The notes beneath the pieces are model-generated. The model was not told where the DNA came from. It searched no databases and saw only the letters and a program-made list of their open reading frames with translations. From Akebia trifoliata (Eukaryota; Streptophyta; Magnoliopsida; Ranunculales; Lardizabalaceae), in NCBI GenBank assembly GCA_017979445.1, contig CM030707.1:17683086-17747085 (forward strand): DNA of 64,000 nucleotides, in the 5' to 3' direction. Within the stretch, counting starts at the first letter, position 1, and every line of letters starts with the position of its first letter. Made by a program: the position numbers and the translations under genes. Positions 34,773-47,817 of the stretch are shown in pieces.

Positions 34773-37700
34773 ATGGAAAGAAGTGAACCCACATTAGTTC
34801 CAGAATGGTTGAAGGGTACTGGAAATGTAAATGGTGGTGGAGGCAGTACAACACACCATTTTGCATTGTCATCCTTGCACTCAGGTACTATTAATTTACT
34901 TAATTTCCTGGGTTTTTTTTGTTTTTTGGTTCTTTGAAATTAAGTATTTGTTATTTATTTACTTAATTTTCTCAATGGGTTTTTTGTTGCTTCGAAATTA
35001 AGTATTTGTACTGTGGTTTTATTTTGTTATAGATGATCGTGTCACTACAACTTCGAGAAATAGATCGTCTGTGGGCATTGGTGATTGTGATAGTCCGCGT
35101 TCTATATTTTCGGATAGAATCTCTTCGTCTTACTTCCGTAGGAGTTCTAGTAGTAATGGTTCTATGGTACATGACAAGGACTCATCTGCCCATTCTCGAT
35201 CTTACAGTAATTTTGGTAGGAACCATCGCGATAGGGATTGGGATAAAGACCCTCTTGATTTTCGTGAGAATGAGCGGTCAGTACTTGCAAATAGGATTGA
35301 GAAGGATATGTTAAGGCGTTCACAATCGATGATATCGGGGAAAAGGGGTGAGGTGGGGCCGAGAAGAGTATCAGCTGACCCAAACATTGTCAACAACAAT
35401 CATGGAAACAATAATGGTCTGGGGGGCATTCACAAGGCTACATTTGAAAGAGATTTTCCCTCTCTTGGAGCTGAAGAAAAACAAGGAGTTCCTGATATAG
35501 GAAGAGTCTCATCTCCTGGTTTGACTTCGGCCATTCATAGCTTGCCAATGGGTTCTTCGGCCATGATTGGGGGTAATGGCTGGACCTCAGCTTTAGCAGA
35601 GGTGCCCATCAAAATTGGAAACAATAGTGGGGTACCCTCATCTTCTCAACAAACTGTTCCTGCAAGTTCGTCCACTTTGGCTTCTAGCGCTACAACTGGT
35701 CTTAATATGGCTGAAAAGTTGGCACAAACCCCTTCACGAGCCCGTACCACACCCCAGGTAACTGAGATGTTTGTTTTGTTATTTGAACTTGTATTGGAGT
35801 TGTTATGTTGCTTAATGCATCCTATGTCACTTGATTGTAGTTATCTGTTGAGACCCAAAGGCTCGAGGAATTGGCAATTAAGCAATCTCGGCAATTAATA
35901 CCCATGACACCATCAATGCCTAAGACCTCAGTAAGAGCATTTCTTCCCCTATTTGATCTTGTCAGAGAGTTTCATCTTATCTTGGTTATTTTGTAGTTGG
36001 CTATCGGTCAGCGATAATTTAGAAAGATTTGGTCCCTTTCATCTGATTACTTGGTTCAACCATTTTCCTTGATTATATGTCAAGAAACTTCTTCATTTTT
36101 TTTGTTGATGAATATAAACTAGTATTTTTTAAATGATGAAAATCTTTAGAAGGAATGTAAAATTTGAATCACATTCTTGTGGAAATGGTATTTTGATGAA
36201 TCAGTGCCTGTGTATTTTAATCAACTAGATTAAAAAAAATTATTGCATGAACATAGTTGTGCAAAAAGATTAATCTCATAATCTGCAGTATCTTCTTTCA
36301 GCGATCAGATGATAATGAGTTTCAGAATCTAGCTTACAAAACTGATGGACACATGAAAGCAATAAATTTATATAATTGTATGCATTAATTATTTTGTGTC
36401 CTTATTCTTCTTAATGGGTAAAGGAAAGTACTTAAAAATATCGTATTAGACCTGAATGCGGAACAGTATCTTTACAACAACAGGAAGTGCTGTTACTTTT
36501 TTTGTATCGTATTTGTGCTACTGCAATCAAAGCCATACTTATGTTTCAATATGATTACTTTGATTGCAAATTTTTTTTTTTGGTGGGTTCAAATGGTTAA
36601 TTTATAGCAAGCAGATTTGCATGTGTTATGTCTGGCATCCATCCTCCTATCTACTATACTCCCAGTAGGTGACGAGTGATTGATTATTTCTTTTGGATGA
36701 TAGGAAAGATTTGGAAAGCCTTAGCATGTGGACAAATGTATTTATTACTTTTTTGCCATCCAAAAACATATTTTTCCACAAGTAAAAAAAGAAGTAATGT
36801 AGTATTAGTATATAGTGTATGGGATGGACACAACCATTCTCTTTGATTCCTTTGCTATTTTCTTTTTAATTTCTAACATTGGAACGGCTGCTTGATTGCG
36901 AGAAATGACTTGCACACGTAGTCACCATTTACCAAGTTGGAGAACGGGTCTAAAACGGCAAGCGAAAACTTCGGGAAAAACGAAGAAAACGGGAAAGGAA
37001 CGATATATATATATATGCTAACGTCCAAGACCTCATAGGGATGTTAGCATTATTCACCGCAATTTTTTTTTTTTTCAATAATACCCCTTTCCATTTTGTC
37101 TTATAGTGAAAGAGACAAGGGTATCTTAATCTTTTACATAATAAATATATTAATTATGGCCTTAATAAATGCATTTATCATGTTGGCATTAATTGCCAGA
37201 TCATTTACTACAATAAAAGACATTTAAATCAAAAGACTACAATGCCCTTAACATTTATTATGTAAATAAGCATTTATTATATAAAAAATTAGTATACCCT
37301 TGTCTTTTTGACTAAAAGACTAAATGGGGAGGGTATTATTGGATATATATATATACTAGAGTTCATTCGTGCCTACAACGCAGGCACCCTCTTTGGGAGT
37401 TAAGGGGGTAAAAGAGGAAAAATAATAAAATTAGAGGGGTATTATTAAAAAATCTTTGGGGTTGAAGGGGGTAAAAGAAGAAAGATAGTAAAGTTAGCGG
37501 AGTATTAGTGAAAAAAGGAAGGGGTGGAGGTGGAGGTGGAAGAGAAGAGTCAAGACAATAAAGTTGAAGGAGAGGACAAAAGCAGTAGTGGGGTCACTGT
37601 AGTTGATGGGACGTTTATCCTCCACAAGTGTGTTTTATTATATATATTAATATTAAAAATAATGAAAAAAATGTATTCATAATGTAAAGTATAAAACATT

Positions 37701-40700
37701 AGACATTTATTCTAAGTTTACAAAATATTTTTGAGCGAAAAAAATATTATTGAATATCTATGTATGATAAAATGTTACTACACATAATTATACATTATTA
37801 AATTTTATGATGACAAAAAAGAGAATCTAACCATCAAGTATCTTTAGAGCAAAATAACACACTATTGAAAAGAAAAAAAATGTATAGCATCAAACATTAT
37901 AATCAAATCCTACATTAAACAATGAACTAAAGTACAAACAATCATAAGGCCTGCGAAAAATGGGTTATTTTGATTTTTATTTTATTAAAAGAAACGTGTT
38001 TGAAAACGTAAAAGTCATGTTTAAAAAATTAGAACTTTTTTATTGGTTGAAAAAGTCGAGTGTTTTTAGTGTTTTAATTGTTAGACGTGCAAAATGTGTT
38101 TTGAATTAGACTTTTAAAAAAGATGGAGCTTTTTGTTTCCATGCTTGCACAACACGTTCTCATATTTCAATAGCTTCATGAGGAGTTGACTTGACAATTG
38201 GCTTTATTTTGATATCTGTTATGTATCATGTGACTTCAAAATCTCTGTTCCTAACTATTCTTGCATTACAATTTGGGTCGAGTAGTTTGACCTTTGCATA
38301 CTACTGCATGAGCACATCCTCACGTTAGCTATTTATTTCTTATGATGATTGATGTCAAGAATATAGTGTTAAAGTCTTTTTTACTCTTCACTAGGAACAA
38401 TTTACACGCGGGGGGGGGGGGGGGGGGGTATGATGCATAACCAATATCATAGCAGGTAGGATATGTTTTCTCTGCACAAATGAATTGAAGGAGAACTTGT
38501 TTTTATTTGCCCTCTTCTCCATGTTATATTCTCTTATGTCCTGTCCAAGCGTTATTGTCTTCGAAGGAAGATCGACATAATTTGTAGAAGCATTTTGTTC
38601 CTGGCTTTAGCCACCTGTCTTTTGATTCTTTCTCACAATATACTTGTTTGATATTTCCAAAGTTTTTGTTACATGCTTCCATTTTGCTGTTGAGCCATAC
38701 CCTTTTTATGAAAATTGTGTACTAACTGTGAGGTATTAAAATCATAATGTATCCCTTGTCCCAAGTACTGATTGACAACGTTAGCTTTATTTCCATTCAA
38801 TTCTTGAGCCATATATTTAGTAAAGGCATGTGTCGTCAATCTTCTCTTCTTACATCAATTTAAGTTTTCATGGTTTTTCACTGGGCTTTTAGAGCTTTAA
38901 ATTTGACCCAAAGCATTCCTCATTGGTCTTCATTAGTCTTTGTTGCACATGCCCAAACAATCTCAATTGATTTTATTTATTGTCTATGGGGGCTATTCCT
39001 AGAATACTTTGAATGTAATCTTTTCTGATTGTCTTTCCTAGTCTTACTGCTCAGCCATTGCATTCCATGTCGACCTTGTTTTTCTATATTTCCTTGAATT
39101 TACTAATTTCTGTTCTTCTCTATCCTATGGTTGTGTTGCAAAATTTTCTCTTTAATTCTTTTTGTACCAGTCAATCACATAACAGTAAGAAAATGTGTCT
39201 TCACTTTTCTTACCCAACACTAATTAGGGTTCACATCCTTATGAATTTTCCCACCATTGTAATATTCCCGATAAATAAATAAATAATTCCAGTCTTTATG
39301 GATGGTTGAAACTAAATATCAGAAGTAGTTACCATTTTGTACTTCTTGCCATCAATTTCAACTAGTGTCCCATCCTTATGAGATTACTAAAGTTGAATAA
39401 ACTTTATTTTGGTCCTAGTTATTTTGAAATTTAGTTTCTTCAATATTCTAGTTCCAGTTTTTCATTCTGTGTCTTGTAAGTTGTAAATTTTTTTTGATAA
39501 GTTTGTAAGTTGTAATTTCCATCAACCAATACTACTTTTTGTGCAAATCACATATACAAGGGACTTATCATAGGAAAATAACAGCATACACCAAGGGACC
39601 TCCCAAGAATATTATTGTTAATCAATCCATAACTAGTTCAAAAAAGTTCGTATTTAGGTCTAATGCTTGATGTCCACACACTGTACTAGATTCTCCCTTG
39701 TCTAGCCATCAACTTTTCTCACACTAGGCACCACTTCAGCATAGATGATTAGTGCAAACTCCACGGTTCTAGTTTTTCATTTACTCCCTCTGTTTTTCAT
39801 TAATCCTTCTAGATTACGGCAAATTAGAAATACCAAGGGACCGCTACTTGAATATGAGCAGTTGACCAGTTGCCCTTGTGTCAAAAATTGTTAACCCACT
39901 TAAATTGGAAATATCAAAAGGGACAAAAATGTTTGTTATTTGTAGTAATTTTTTTTTTTAAACGTGATACTGATAACTGATTCTAAAAAATAACTTATCA
40001 ACAAAAAAAACAACTGATTCTATAACAGCATAATGTCACCACACTTTTTGATATTTCCATACACATTAGTTGCACATCTTTCAGATACAATAAATTTGAT
40101 TGGTTGAAACATCTCAAATGGTCCTGCTGTTTGTTTTAAGGCGGATTGAGACATTATGTACTTGAGGGTTTGGTAATTAGATTTAGAAAATTGAAACTCT
40201 GAAGACATTTGACGGTTTTGGACTAGTAATTGGCAGATGAAAAAAAAAAAGACATTATATGTTCTAGTTAGCAAGCTTATTCTGCTGGCTTTCTTCAATC
40301 AAAAGAAGATATCATATATGAATGAGCTAGGGTCAATGTTTAACTGTTGAACCATTTCAATTCATCTCGAGTGAGATGGCTTGGCGTTTATGGTAGCAGT
40401 ATGTTACATTAGGTGTTTGTCTTGACTTTGTATTACTTTGTTTAGGTTCGTGTTGTATTGTGTTGGCTTTTGTAGTGAACCGCCCTGGGCCACTTATGTT
40501 GGTTATTAACCTACTATAATATATTGTATCCCAAGATCGGGATTTTAAACCTCGGTTAGTGTTCTCCAAATATAGTTTTAGAACCAACCCATATGTTGCA
40601 GAACTTTGTGAACATAATCTTTGAAGTTGAGAGCGAGATGCTTATTCTAAAATGAATTTCTAAGAAGTGTTTTATTATTATATTCCATATTTTGCATAAA

Positions 40701-42843
40701 CCACACATTTATGCATTATCTAGAATATTATGTTGTAGAAAGATGCCCAAGTTAGGCTTATCCAAGACTCTTTATATGCCAAAAGCTCAAATATTGAGCA
40801 TACTTCTTCATTAGTCTGTCTAATTGTCAAATGCCAACTTCCCAACTGTTGGAATTTTAACAATATTTGCAAGCCAAAGAGAATAAAAACTAATTTGACA
40901 TTTGAATAACATCAGGAAAGATGAAATGCTTGATTCTACTAGAGCAGATATAAAAATTCATTTTTATTATATTTATCAAAAAAAAAACTAGAGCAGATAT
41001 GTAGTAATGAACTGATGTTTGGCAATTTGATATGTGCATTTGTATATTTAGCTTGATTTCTCCTTTCTTGCTGTCTTTTTCAGCTTTGTAAGGTACGTTT
41101 TGTTGACCTCCCGTCCCTTTCATTCCTTGTACTTTTTCCCCATTATCAGCTTCTTACACCTATAAAAATCTTCTTTTTGGGTAAACAGGCAAGTAGCCCC
41201 ACCAAGATACCCATATGGTAACCATTCAGGTTGCCTGCTAGTTAGTATCCACCCAACCTTCCATTCGCTTATAATAACTTAACCAGGAGCCCTTCTTTGA
41301 GTGAAAAGGATTTAAGTTGTGCCATGCCTCTTGGAATACTTTATTACAATCAATTAAAAAATCCTATGACCTACAATTTAAATCCTTAGCATTTGCATCA
41401 CTCTTAACATGAGTTTTATTTTTCATAAAGAACTGGATTGATTAATGTTATGTTTTGTAGTGGTTTCAATGTTTGCTATATTTTGAAGTGCCCGTTTCTC
41501 ACATCATGCATACCTTGACCAATACCTTATGCATGTAGTCCTGGTTTCTGAAATCTAAGCAAACAAGTATTACTTCTTTGACGTCCAATCATTGTCCTAT
41601 TTCCTTTTCAGGTTTTGAATTCTGAGAAACAGAAACCCAAAACAACATCCAGGAATGAGGCAAATGTAGCTAACATGATTGGGCAGCAGCAGCAACTTGC
41701 ATCGCCGCATCTTATCAACCATGCCTTACGTGGTGGTGGGCAGGCTAGGCCTGATTCTGGAAAAATATCTCATGGTGGAAAGCTTTTTGTCCTCAAACCA
41801 GCACGAGAGAACAGCATCTCACCTACCACCACCAACGATAGCCTGAATCCGACAAATGTTGGCAAGATAGCGAATGACCCACATGCCGTTGCTCCATCGA
41901 CTGGATTCACTTCTGTAAGGAGCCCAAACCACCCTAAGCTCTCTCCTGTTGAGCGCAAGACCACTGCTCTGACCACAACCCATGTATCCTCCATGGAGAA
42001 GAAACCTACTACCATGTCTCAAGCCCAGAGCCGTAATGATTTCTTCAATCTTATGAGGAAGAAAACTTCTATTGCTTCTTCTGCTCCAGATCCAAACCCT
42101 TCTGTGTCGTCACCTGTCTCGAAGAACTCTGGTGAAACTGGGATTGCTACTGCTCCTGTTAGTCCTCAGGGTGGTAGCGACACCCCTACGTCAGATCTGT
42201 CTAGTCTGGACTGGTCAACTGTGACTGAAAATGGAGGTAACATTACTAGCAATGGGAATGTTGGTGAAGAGTCTCGGGGTTTTTCAAACATTGGAGAGAA
42301 GCATTCAAGCCCCAATGCAATTCTTTATCCAGATGAGGAAGAAGCTGCCTTCCTTCGATCACTTGGGTGGGAGGAAAATGCAGGAGAAGAGGAAGGTCTT
42401 ACTGAGGAAGAAATAAATTCTTTCTATAAGGAGGTAACTAAGCTGCCCCGTTCTCCATTGTTCTAGTGGAATTAGTTAATATCTTTGATGTACTCTCTCT
42501 TAGTTACACTTAAGGTTTAAAATATCATATCGATTGAATGTTTCGGTTACTGAAAAAACTGATACATACCCAATACATTCCCAGAATATTTTGGAGTCAA
42601 TGTTTCGTATCGGTCTTGTCCAATACCGATACATATTGTCTGATATTTTAAACCTAACTACTTATTAGTTGCTAGCACATCTAATTAGGTTTTTGCTTGA
42701 ATGTGCAGTACATTAAACTGAAGCCGTCCTCGAAACTGTGCCAAGGGGTCCAGAAGCTCCCGCTTCCGCTGGACTCTCACAAGGGCAATTTGAGTGGTTC
42801 TTCATCTGGATTGAGCTCATCTGACACCAGATCCATTGCGTGA
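34773..42843 (+). CDS. Vasculin (GPBP1)-like nuclear protein, 5 exons
   Basis: Coding exons: 34773-34884, 35033-35757, 35841-35930, 41612-42433 and 42709-42843. All have GT-AG borders; the total is 1884 nt, or 627 residues. The start MERSEPTLVPEWL is a conserved N-terminus in the plant family. The protein is hydrophilic and Ser/Asn/Arg-rich. It carries FERDFPSLG (about 175-183) and, near the C-terminus, FLRSLGWEE followed by EEGLTEEEINSFYKE (about 553-583). These are the two signatures of vasculin/GC-rich-promoter-binding protein 1. Animal members bind GC-rich promoters; plant members are poorly studied, and I think Arabidopsis HAPLESS 8 belongs here, but that is from memory. Intron 3 is unusually long (5.7 kb) and holds transposon relics. 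Family placement is fairly sure; function in plants is inferred. Confidence 0.85.
36985..37357. mobile_element. Fourth element embedded in TA repeats, intron 3 of the vasculin-like gene
   Basis: A body at 37017-37342 has AT microsatellite on both sides (37003-37016 and 37343-37355). The arms CAATAATACCC...GTCTTATAGT...GACAAGGGTAT (from about 37075) and the inverse ATACCCTTGTCTTTTTGACT...GGGTATTATTGG (to about 37341) form a long imperfect inverted repeat. A separate small hairpin, TGCTAACGTCC...GGGATGTTAGCA, lies at its left border. The sequence differs from the 2852-4200 elements; only the TA-microsatellite setting is shared. Confidence 0.65.
37358..37600. repeat. Degenerate tandem GGGGGTAAAAGA[GA]GAAA repeat
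   Basis: GGGTTAAGGGGGTAAAAGAGG-like blocks repeat at about 37395-37415 and 37450-37475, followed by a purine-rich tract of GTGGAG units (37525-37545). All lie in intron 3 of the vasculin-like gene. Confidence 0.45.
38410..38428. repeat. Homopolymer run of 19 G
   Basis: Uninterrupted G run in intron 3 of the vasculin-like gene. Its length in the assembly may be unreliable, and the run could form a G-quadruplex. Confidence 0.85.
38880..39270 (-). pseudogene. Degenerate RTE-type LINE 3' fragment, antisense in intron 3
   Basis: The plus strand contains GCCCAAACAATCTCAATTGATTTTATTTATTGTCTATGGGGGC-like text and CTTTCCTAGTCTTACTGCTCAGCCATTGCATTCC, split here only to describe it. Both follow, in antisense, the common plant RTE LINE 3' coding region as I remember it. 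No open frame survives. The boundaries are approximate and no target-site duplication was found. Confidence 0.45.
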
Positions 42844-44183
42844 TTTTCAGTCGATTGACATATTGGATGTTCATATTTTGATGGCAGAGGGGTTACTTTG
42901 TTTTTGAAGTTTCTAATTGATATTGGATAGAAAAGCTGTGAAGAAGTAGGTGGGTGTGGAAAAAGGAGTGGAGGGTGGCATATATTTCCACCCTCACCAT
43001 ATGATGCTGAAATTGAAGTGCAATAAGTTAAAGGTGCTCCAGTCCTTTGGGATGACTTGTGCTGCCAAAACTCAAATGGGTAGATTATAGGGAGGGCTGT
43101 TTTTGGTCTGCAATGTAGGAAGCAAGGGAAGTCTCACAGTTTGGGAAAATCTGATTTTTTTTTTTTTTGGGGCTCAATTCTGAGAAAAGTAGTTAAGTCT
43201 TTTTATATATATTTTCTGAAGTTCTTTTTTTTATCTCTGGAATTTCCCATGGAAAAGTGAAAAAAATGTAGGTAAAAAAGCAACCCCTCTTTCAAGATGA
43301 TAGAATTTTAGTACTTGGAAATTTGACTCTGACTGTAGTTCTTGAGTTAAACTTGATGACTTCTGAAACGAGTTGGATGAGTCAAAATGGATATATGCTT
43401 GGTTTATTAAATATATTTTAAAGTACAATTTTTATTATCACCTAAATTTTTATTTTTGTAAAGACTTCATTTAAATAAATTTAAATAAGATGCGAAGGCA
43501 TGGTTAAAATTCTCTGATTGTATCAGTCAATATGAAATGATCCTGAAACATTTAATGTTTCGGGCCCCAGGGTCTGCTTGGGTCAACTAGCTTGGCTTTG
43601 TCTTGAGTATTTTTCGTTCCCTAACGCTTTGAGATAGTGTTAGTAGGACGGTTGCAATGCGGTACCCGTCCTTCTATACTACTGCTATATCCGCATTATA
43701 TGCCATACATGGGTCAGATGCACGGCATCCTCGGCGAGGGTTATCACGTACCATGGCTTATATCTCATTTGTCATTCTTAGCACGCTAAATACTTGTGAT
43801 AGTTGGGCTGTGAACTAGGGTGCCGCGCGGCCCCTCTGCTGTTGTTCCATTATTGTTGTGAAAATTGGATGTTTCAGGTATGTATCGGTTGATATTGTAT
43901 TGATTTTTTCAATAACTGAAATACCAATTATTCCATAGATACCAAATTATTAAGCCTTTTATTTTAAATTATATATATATAATTTAAATGTGTCCTCTGG
44001 TGTAATAATTAATAAATAATTTGCCACTCATCAAGAAATAATTATAAGTTTCTTGCAAAATAAGTGTTTTTTTTTCAAATTTATAATTATATATTTATGT
44101 CGTATTTTTTCAGACAGGAACATTAAGTATCACTCAATCCCATCAAGCTTCCAGACAAGTTTTTGACATTAATGGACAAGTAA
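42844..44183. other. 3' UTR of the vasculin-like gene, then gene-free DNA
   Basis: About 300 bp after the stop codon has the mixed composition of a plant 3' UTR. From about 43430 no gene is seen. A segment at about 43560-43850 is clearly richer in GC than its surroundings (GGGTGCCGCGCGGCCCC near 43818), but I recognise nothing in it. Confidence 0.4.
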
Positions 44184-44341
44184 AAATACAAGTGAGTGTA
44201 GGTGACAATTAGCTTAGTTGATAAAATCTTTGGGTGATGATATTAGAGACATTGGTTCAAATTCCATTAACACAGAATTATACTCGTTAAAAATAGGTTT
44301 ATCAATAATGACAAAAAAAAAAAAGGAAATACGCAAGTGAG
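44184..44341 (+). mobile_element. tRNA-derived SINE with target-site duplication
   Basis: The body is 44197-44326. A tRNA-like head shows an A-box-like TTAGCTTAGTTGATA (44209-44223) and a B-box-like GGTTCAAATTC (about 44254-44264) at a spacing usual for Pol III internal promoters. It ends in an A run (44312-44324). Flanking direct repeats are AAATACAAGTGAG at 44184-44196 and AAATACGCAAGTGAG at 44327-44341, differing by two inserted bases. This fits a plant SINE inserted by target-primed reverse transcription. Confidence 0.72.
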
Positions 44342-44397
44342 TTAAAAGTACTGAGTTAGCTCATAATCAGTTGAGTCAACTCACAATCCTAAAAGCA

Positions 44398-44775
44398 TTT
44401 AATAATGGGGAAATTACCAAAATAGAGCACAAAAATCAATTAATTCTCAAAATGGTGCACTATTCAAATTAGTTCCAAAAACATTAATTTATGGTTTTCA
44501 AAAATAAGTTTTTTTTCAATACCAAAAACGATAAAAAAAAATTAAAAATGAACAATGTTTTTTTTCTTCTAAAATCATATAGAAAATACTCTTTTTCATA
44601 CTAAAAAATAAGGGTATTTTCAATATGAAAATTGCAAAAAACACCGTTCAATTTTTTTTTGTTACCATTACAGTAAAAAAAAAAAAAACTTATTTTCGGA
44701 ATTAATTTGAATAGTGCATCATTTTGGGAATTAATCAATTTTAGGTCATGTTTTGGTAAATTGGCCTTTAATAAG
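44398..44775. mobile_element. MULE-like MITE (360 bp) with 9-bp target-site duplication
   Basis: The body is 44407-44766. The left arm starts GGGGAAATTACCAAAATAGAG, with AATTAATTCTCAAAATGGTGC inside; the right arm is the inverse, ending GTTTTGGTAAATTGGCC. The arms are at least 80 bp long. The flanks are TTTAATAAT (44398-44406) and TTTAATAAG (44767-44775), matching at 8 of 9 positions. Long arms with 9-bp duplications suggest a Mutator-like origin. There is no coding capacity. Confidence 0.78.
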
Positions 44776-44789
44776 TGTGTTTTTTGAAG

Positions 44790-45209
44790 AAAATGGGTAG
44801 GGTTGGCAATAGTTGGGATAATGCCCATCTACTCGACTCATTTGACCCGAATAAATTTGATATGGGCAAGGTTTTTCTATTCGATTAAGCATTCGGTTAA
44901 TATTACTCGATACAGTTTACCCAAAAGTTTTGTAGGGTTGAATATATGAGTATATGTCATATCCTACCTAATTACCTATTATATAATTTTTGTTATTAAA
45001 GTAAAATATATATTAGGAGAGAGGGTAAAACTTTGGGTGACTTAAGAATCAAGTATGGTTATCCACCGAAAACTTAGGTAAAATGGATTTGGGTATTATC
45101 CTAAAATTCGAGTAAGAAATAAGATATGACCGTATGGGTGTTTGTGTTTCAATTTGGGTATGGAGTCGGTCAAGGTCTTACCCGACCCATTGCGAGCCCT
45201 AGTAATGGG
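44790..45209. mobile_element. hAT-like MITE (404 bp)
   Basis: The body is 44798-45201. The left terminus is TAGGGTTGGCAATAG and the right is the inverse of TAGGGCTCGCAATGGG. The flanking 8-mers AAAATGGG and GTAATGGG match at 6 of 8 positions, fitting an aged hAT duplication. The interior contains CCCGA/GGGT words as in the copy at 1-295. It lies only 31 bp from the end of the MULE-like MITE, so small elements cluster here. Confidence 0.65.
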
Positions 45210-47600
45210 GGCTTAAGCGCCCCCAAGTACTATACTAGATAACAAAAAGCATAGAAACTAGCACGGGCATAGAGATACGTCTATAACGTGGATTAAAAAA
45301 AAATCATGGCCTATTCCTAACCATCAAAATTTACTATTTTTTTTTTTTTTTAATGTAAATAGATCCAATGACTAGAAATCACCAATCAAACCAGGATTTA
45401 GCGTACAACGTTCACCAATTGGTGGGCCTTACATTCATGGATTGGATATTGTATTATATCCATGGATCAGGTTGATTTGTGACCAATCTGATAATGATTC
45501 GATCAGGTTTTTCTTATTTGATCTTTGGATCCAAACTTGATTCAATAACGATCACCTATTTAATATAATAAATAAAAATAAACTTCATACATTTAAATAA
45601 AATATACTATATAATTTGCATAATTCCAATAGGTTATCAATTCGGATCCTTTTCTGAATCCATACCCAAATTATTGGATCAAAATGGATCGGATAACGAC
45701 TGTCGGATCAAATCGATTGACAGCCCTTCCGGAACGGTCATGCGTGCGCAGATCCATTAAAGGTGGAGGTCAACTTAGGAGAAATTAAGAAATCAGTGTC
45801 GTGTGTCAACGGAACCTCTCTCTCTCTCTCTCTCTCTCTCTAACAAGTGATTGGACCTCGATTTCCTAAACATGCATTGGGATTATCGCATTTTTTTTAA
45901 TTTTATTTTAATTCTATTATCGTAGACCTTAGGGATGATACTCTATAAACAGCCAGATTTTGGAACTATACTTTTATTTGAAAATCACTTCTATTGGGCC
46001 CTTCTAGATATTTGATTTATAGTTTTTGCATCAATCATGTTGAAAAAAAATAACACCACAGTCCTCTAAGATTCATGCTTTAGATTATACTTATTTTATT
46101 TTTTATTTTTAGATACCTTTTTGACTTAATTAAAAGTTTTGAAAATCATTAATTATTAATCTTTCAAATTGAAATAATCAGATTTTGTTATTTTGTCGAT
46201 GTGACACTCTCTCAACCATTGAAAGATGAGTCGTGATTTTCTAACTTTTTTTTTTTTCACTTAATCTGTACTCAACTATTTTGACAAGAGCACATAACCA
46301 TAAATCATTTTCTTCGGAATACAAAAGAAAAAAAACCAAGTCAAGAAATCATTAGTTTTGAATATTGGGACTACAAGAAAAATAAGCTACAAAGATTTTG
46401 TTCCCTTTAAAATGGTTTGGAGAGAGTTGTTTCAATTTTAAGGGAAAAAAAATATGCAAATAGTAATGGGATCTCCAAAAGTAAAGGAGCACTAATTAAT
46501 TAAGGTCATGTTTGATTTGATGTAAAAAAGTCGTTAATTTCGCAAAGTTTTGAGTTCAAATTTTTTTACTCCATCTAACTTTTATTCTGATTATGGGAAT
46601 TAAAAAAAATATGCATAAAATATTGGTAATTTATGCAATCTACTTAAGACAATAAGTAGAATTGTTAATTCTATATGGATGAAATTAGATTCGGAACATA
46701 TATAATAGAATTTTGATAATATGACGTAATTTGTGGCTAATGTACTTAACACCATTTTCTCTCTCTTGCCCATTGTGAAATAAAGAAAACTTTCTGATCT
46801 GATCACCTTGTGACATTAAAAATGTGATCCGATGCAATATAATTGTAGAGGACAAAATTATATGAACTTTAAAAAAAAATGTTATTTTTCACCGTTGAAT
46901 TTTATTTTTAAATTTGGGTACTTACTGGTTATTCATTTTCAACACCTTAGATCAAGTTCAAAAAAATATTTTTTTTTTAATATATATATTTAATATGAAT
47001 ATTTTCATGAAACCTAAAAACCTGTTGTTGGATTGTAAATGTAATAATCAATGTGAGCCCAACGACTTTTTTTAAGATTTGAAATCTAAACAAATAAATA
47101 TTGGTACAGCAGACAAGAGAGAATCTCTTTATTGTTGATGTCATTTGTGCCACATGTCAAACGTTTGTTGGACTGTGAGCAAACACGTCAAGTGCGTGTG
47201 TCAAAACCGGGTCATATTATCAACACTCTATATAATAAGATCAGAATAAATCTGATTTGATACAATTGACGTCTTAGATAGTAGATCCAAAATTGATTCG
47301 ATAATCTCAAATTGACCTTTTAAAACCCAAATCCTTGATCCATATTTGAATTTATTAATTAGATCGAATTTCGAGTGTGATCACCTCAGTTGCCAACCTT
47401 ACATTATTAAACCAATTTATGACTTTTTTTGCATTAATTTTTACCAATAAATTGGTTTTTTATAACAAATATTAAAGGTTAATGGAATTGAGTAGTTGAC
47501 ATTTTAAATAGTTGATTCCCAAAGCTCTCTGTCATGGGATTTCGTATGAGGCTCTAATTCCGTGAGGTGATATCAGAATTTAGTTTATTTTATGAGTTGT
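45210..47600. other. Gene-free stretch with a (CT)n tract
   Basis: No gene recognised. It contains a (CT)13-type microsatellite at about 45815-45841 and, at about 45470-45730, GGATCGGATAACGA-type words like those in decayed hAT MITEs, ending in CAGCCCT. Confidence 0.45.
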
Positions 47601-47817
47601 GATAATCTAACTACCCACGTGGCAAACTCAATAGATTACTTGATGTGACAAGTTTGGTAAAGGTAGATCTGTGCTCCTCGAGATACATGATTCCCTCGAG
47701 ATACATTTTTAATGGGAAAGTGCATTCATGTATCCCAAAGAGCGTAGATCTACGATTCCCGAACTTGTCACGTTAGGATAGTCGATTGAGTTTGCCACGT
47801 GGGGTAGTCAGATTATC
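47601..47817. mobile_element. Foldback MITE
   Basis: The left arm starts GATAATCTAACTACCCACGTG (describing 47601-47621) and continues with GGCAAACTCAAT, TGTGACAAGTT and GTAGATCTGTGCTC. The right arm is the inverse, ending ATTGAGTTTGCCACGTGGGG and GATTATC. The arms are about 90 bp each around a short centre with CTCGAGATACAT repeats. It also places two CACGTGG (G-box-like) words. No gene is nearby on either side within 2 kb. Confidence 0.7.

Noticed and set aside
40020..40298. 92-codon minus-strand frame in intron 3 of the vasculin-like gene
   Set aside because: Low-complexity and AT-driven composition; no recognisable domain, splice support or neighbour context.
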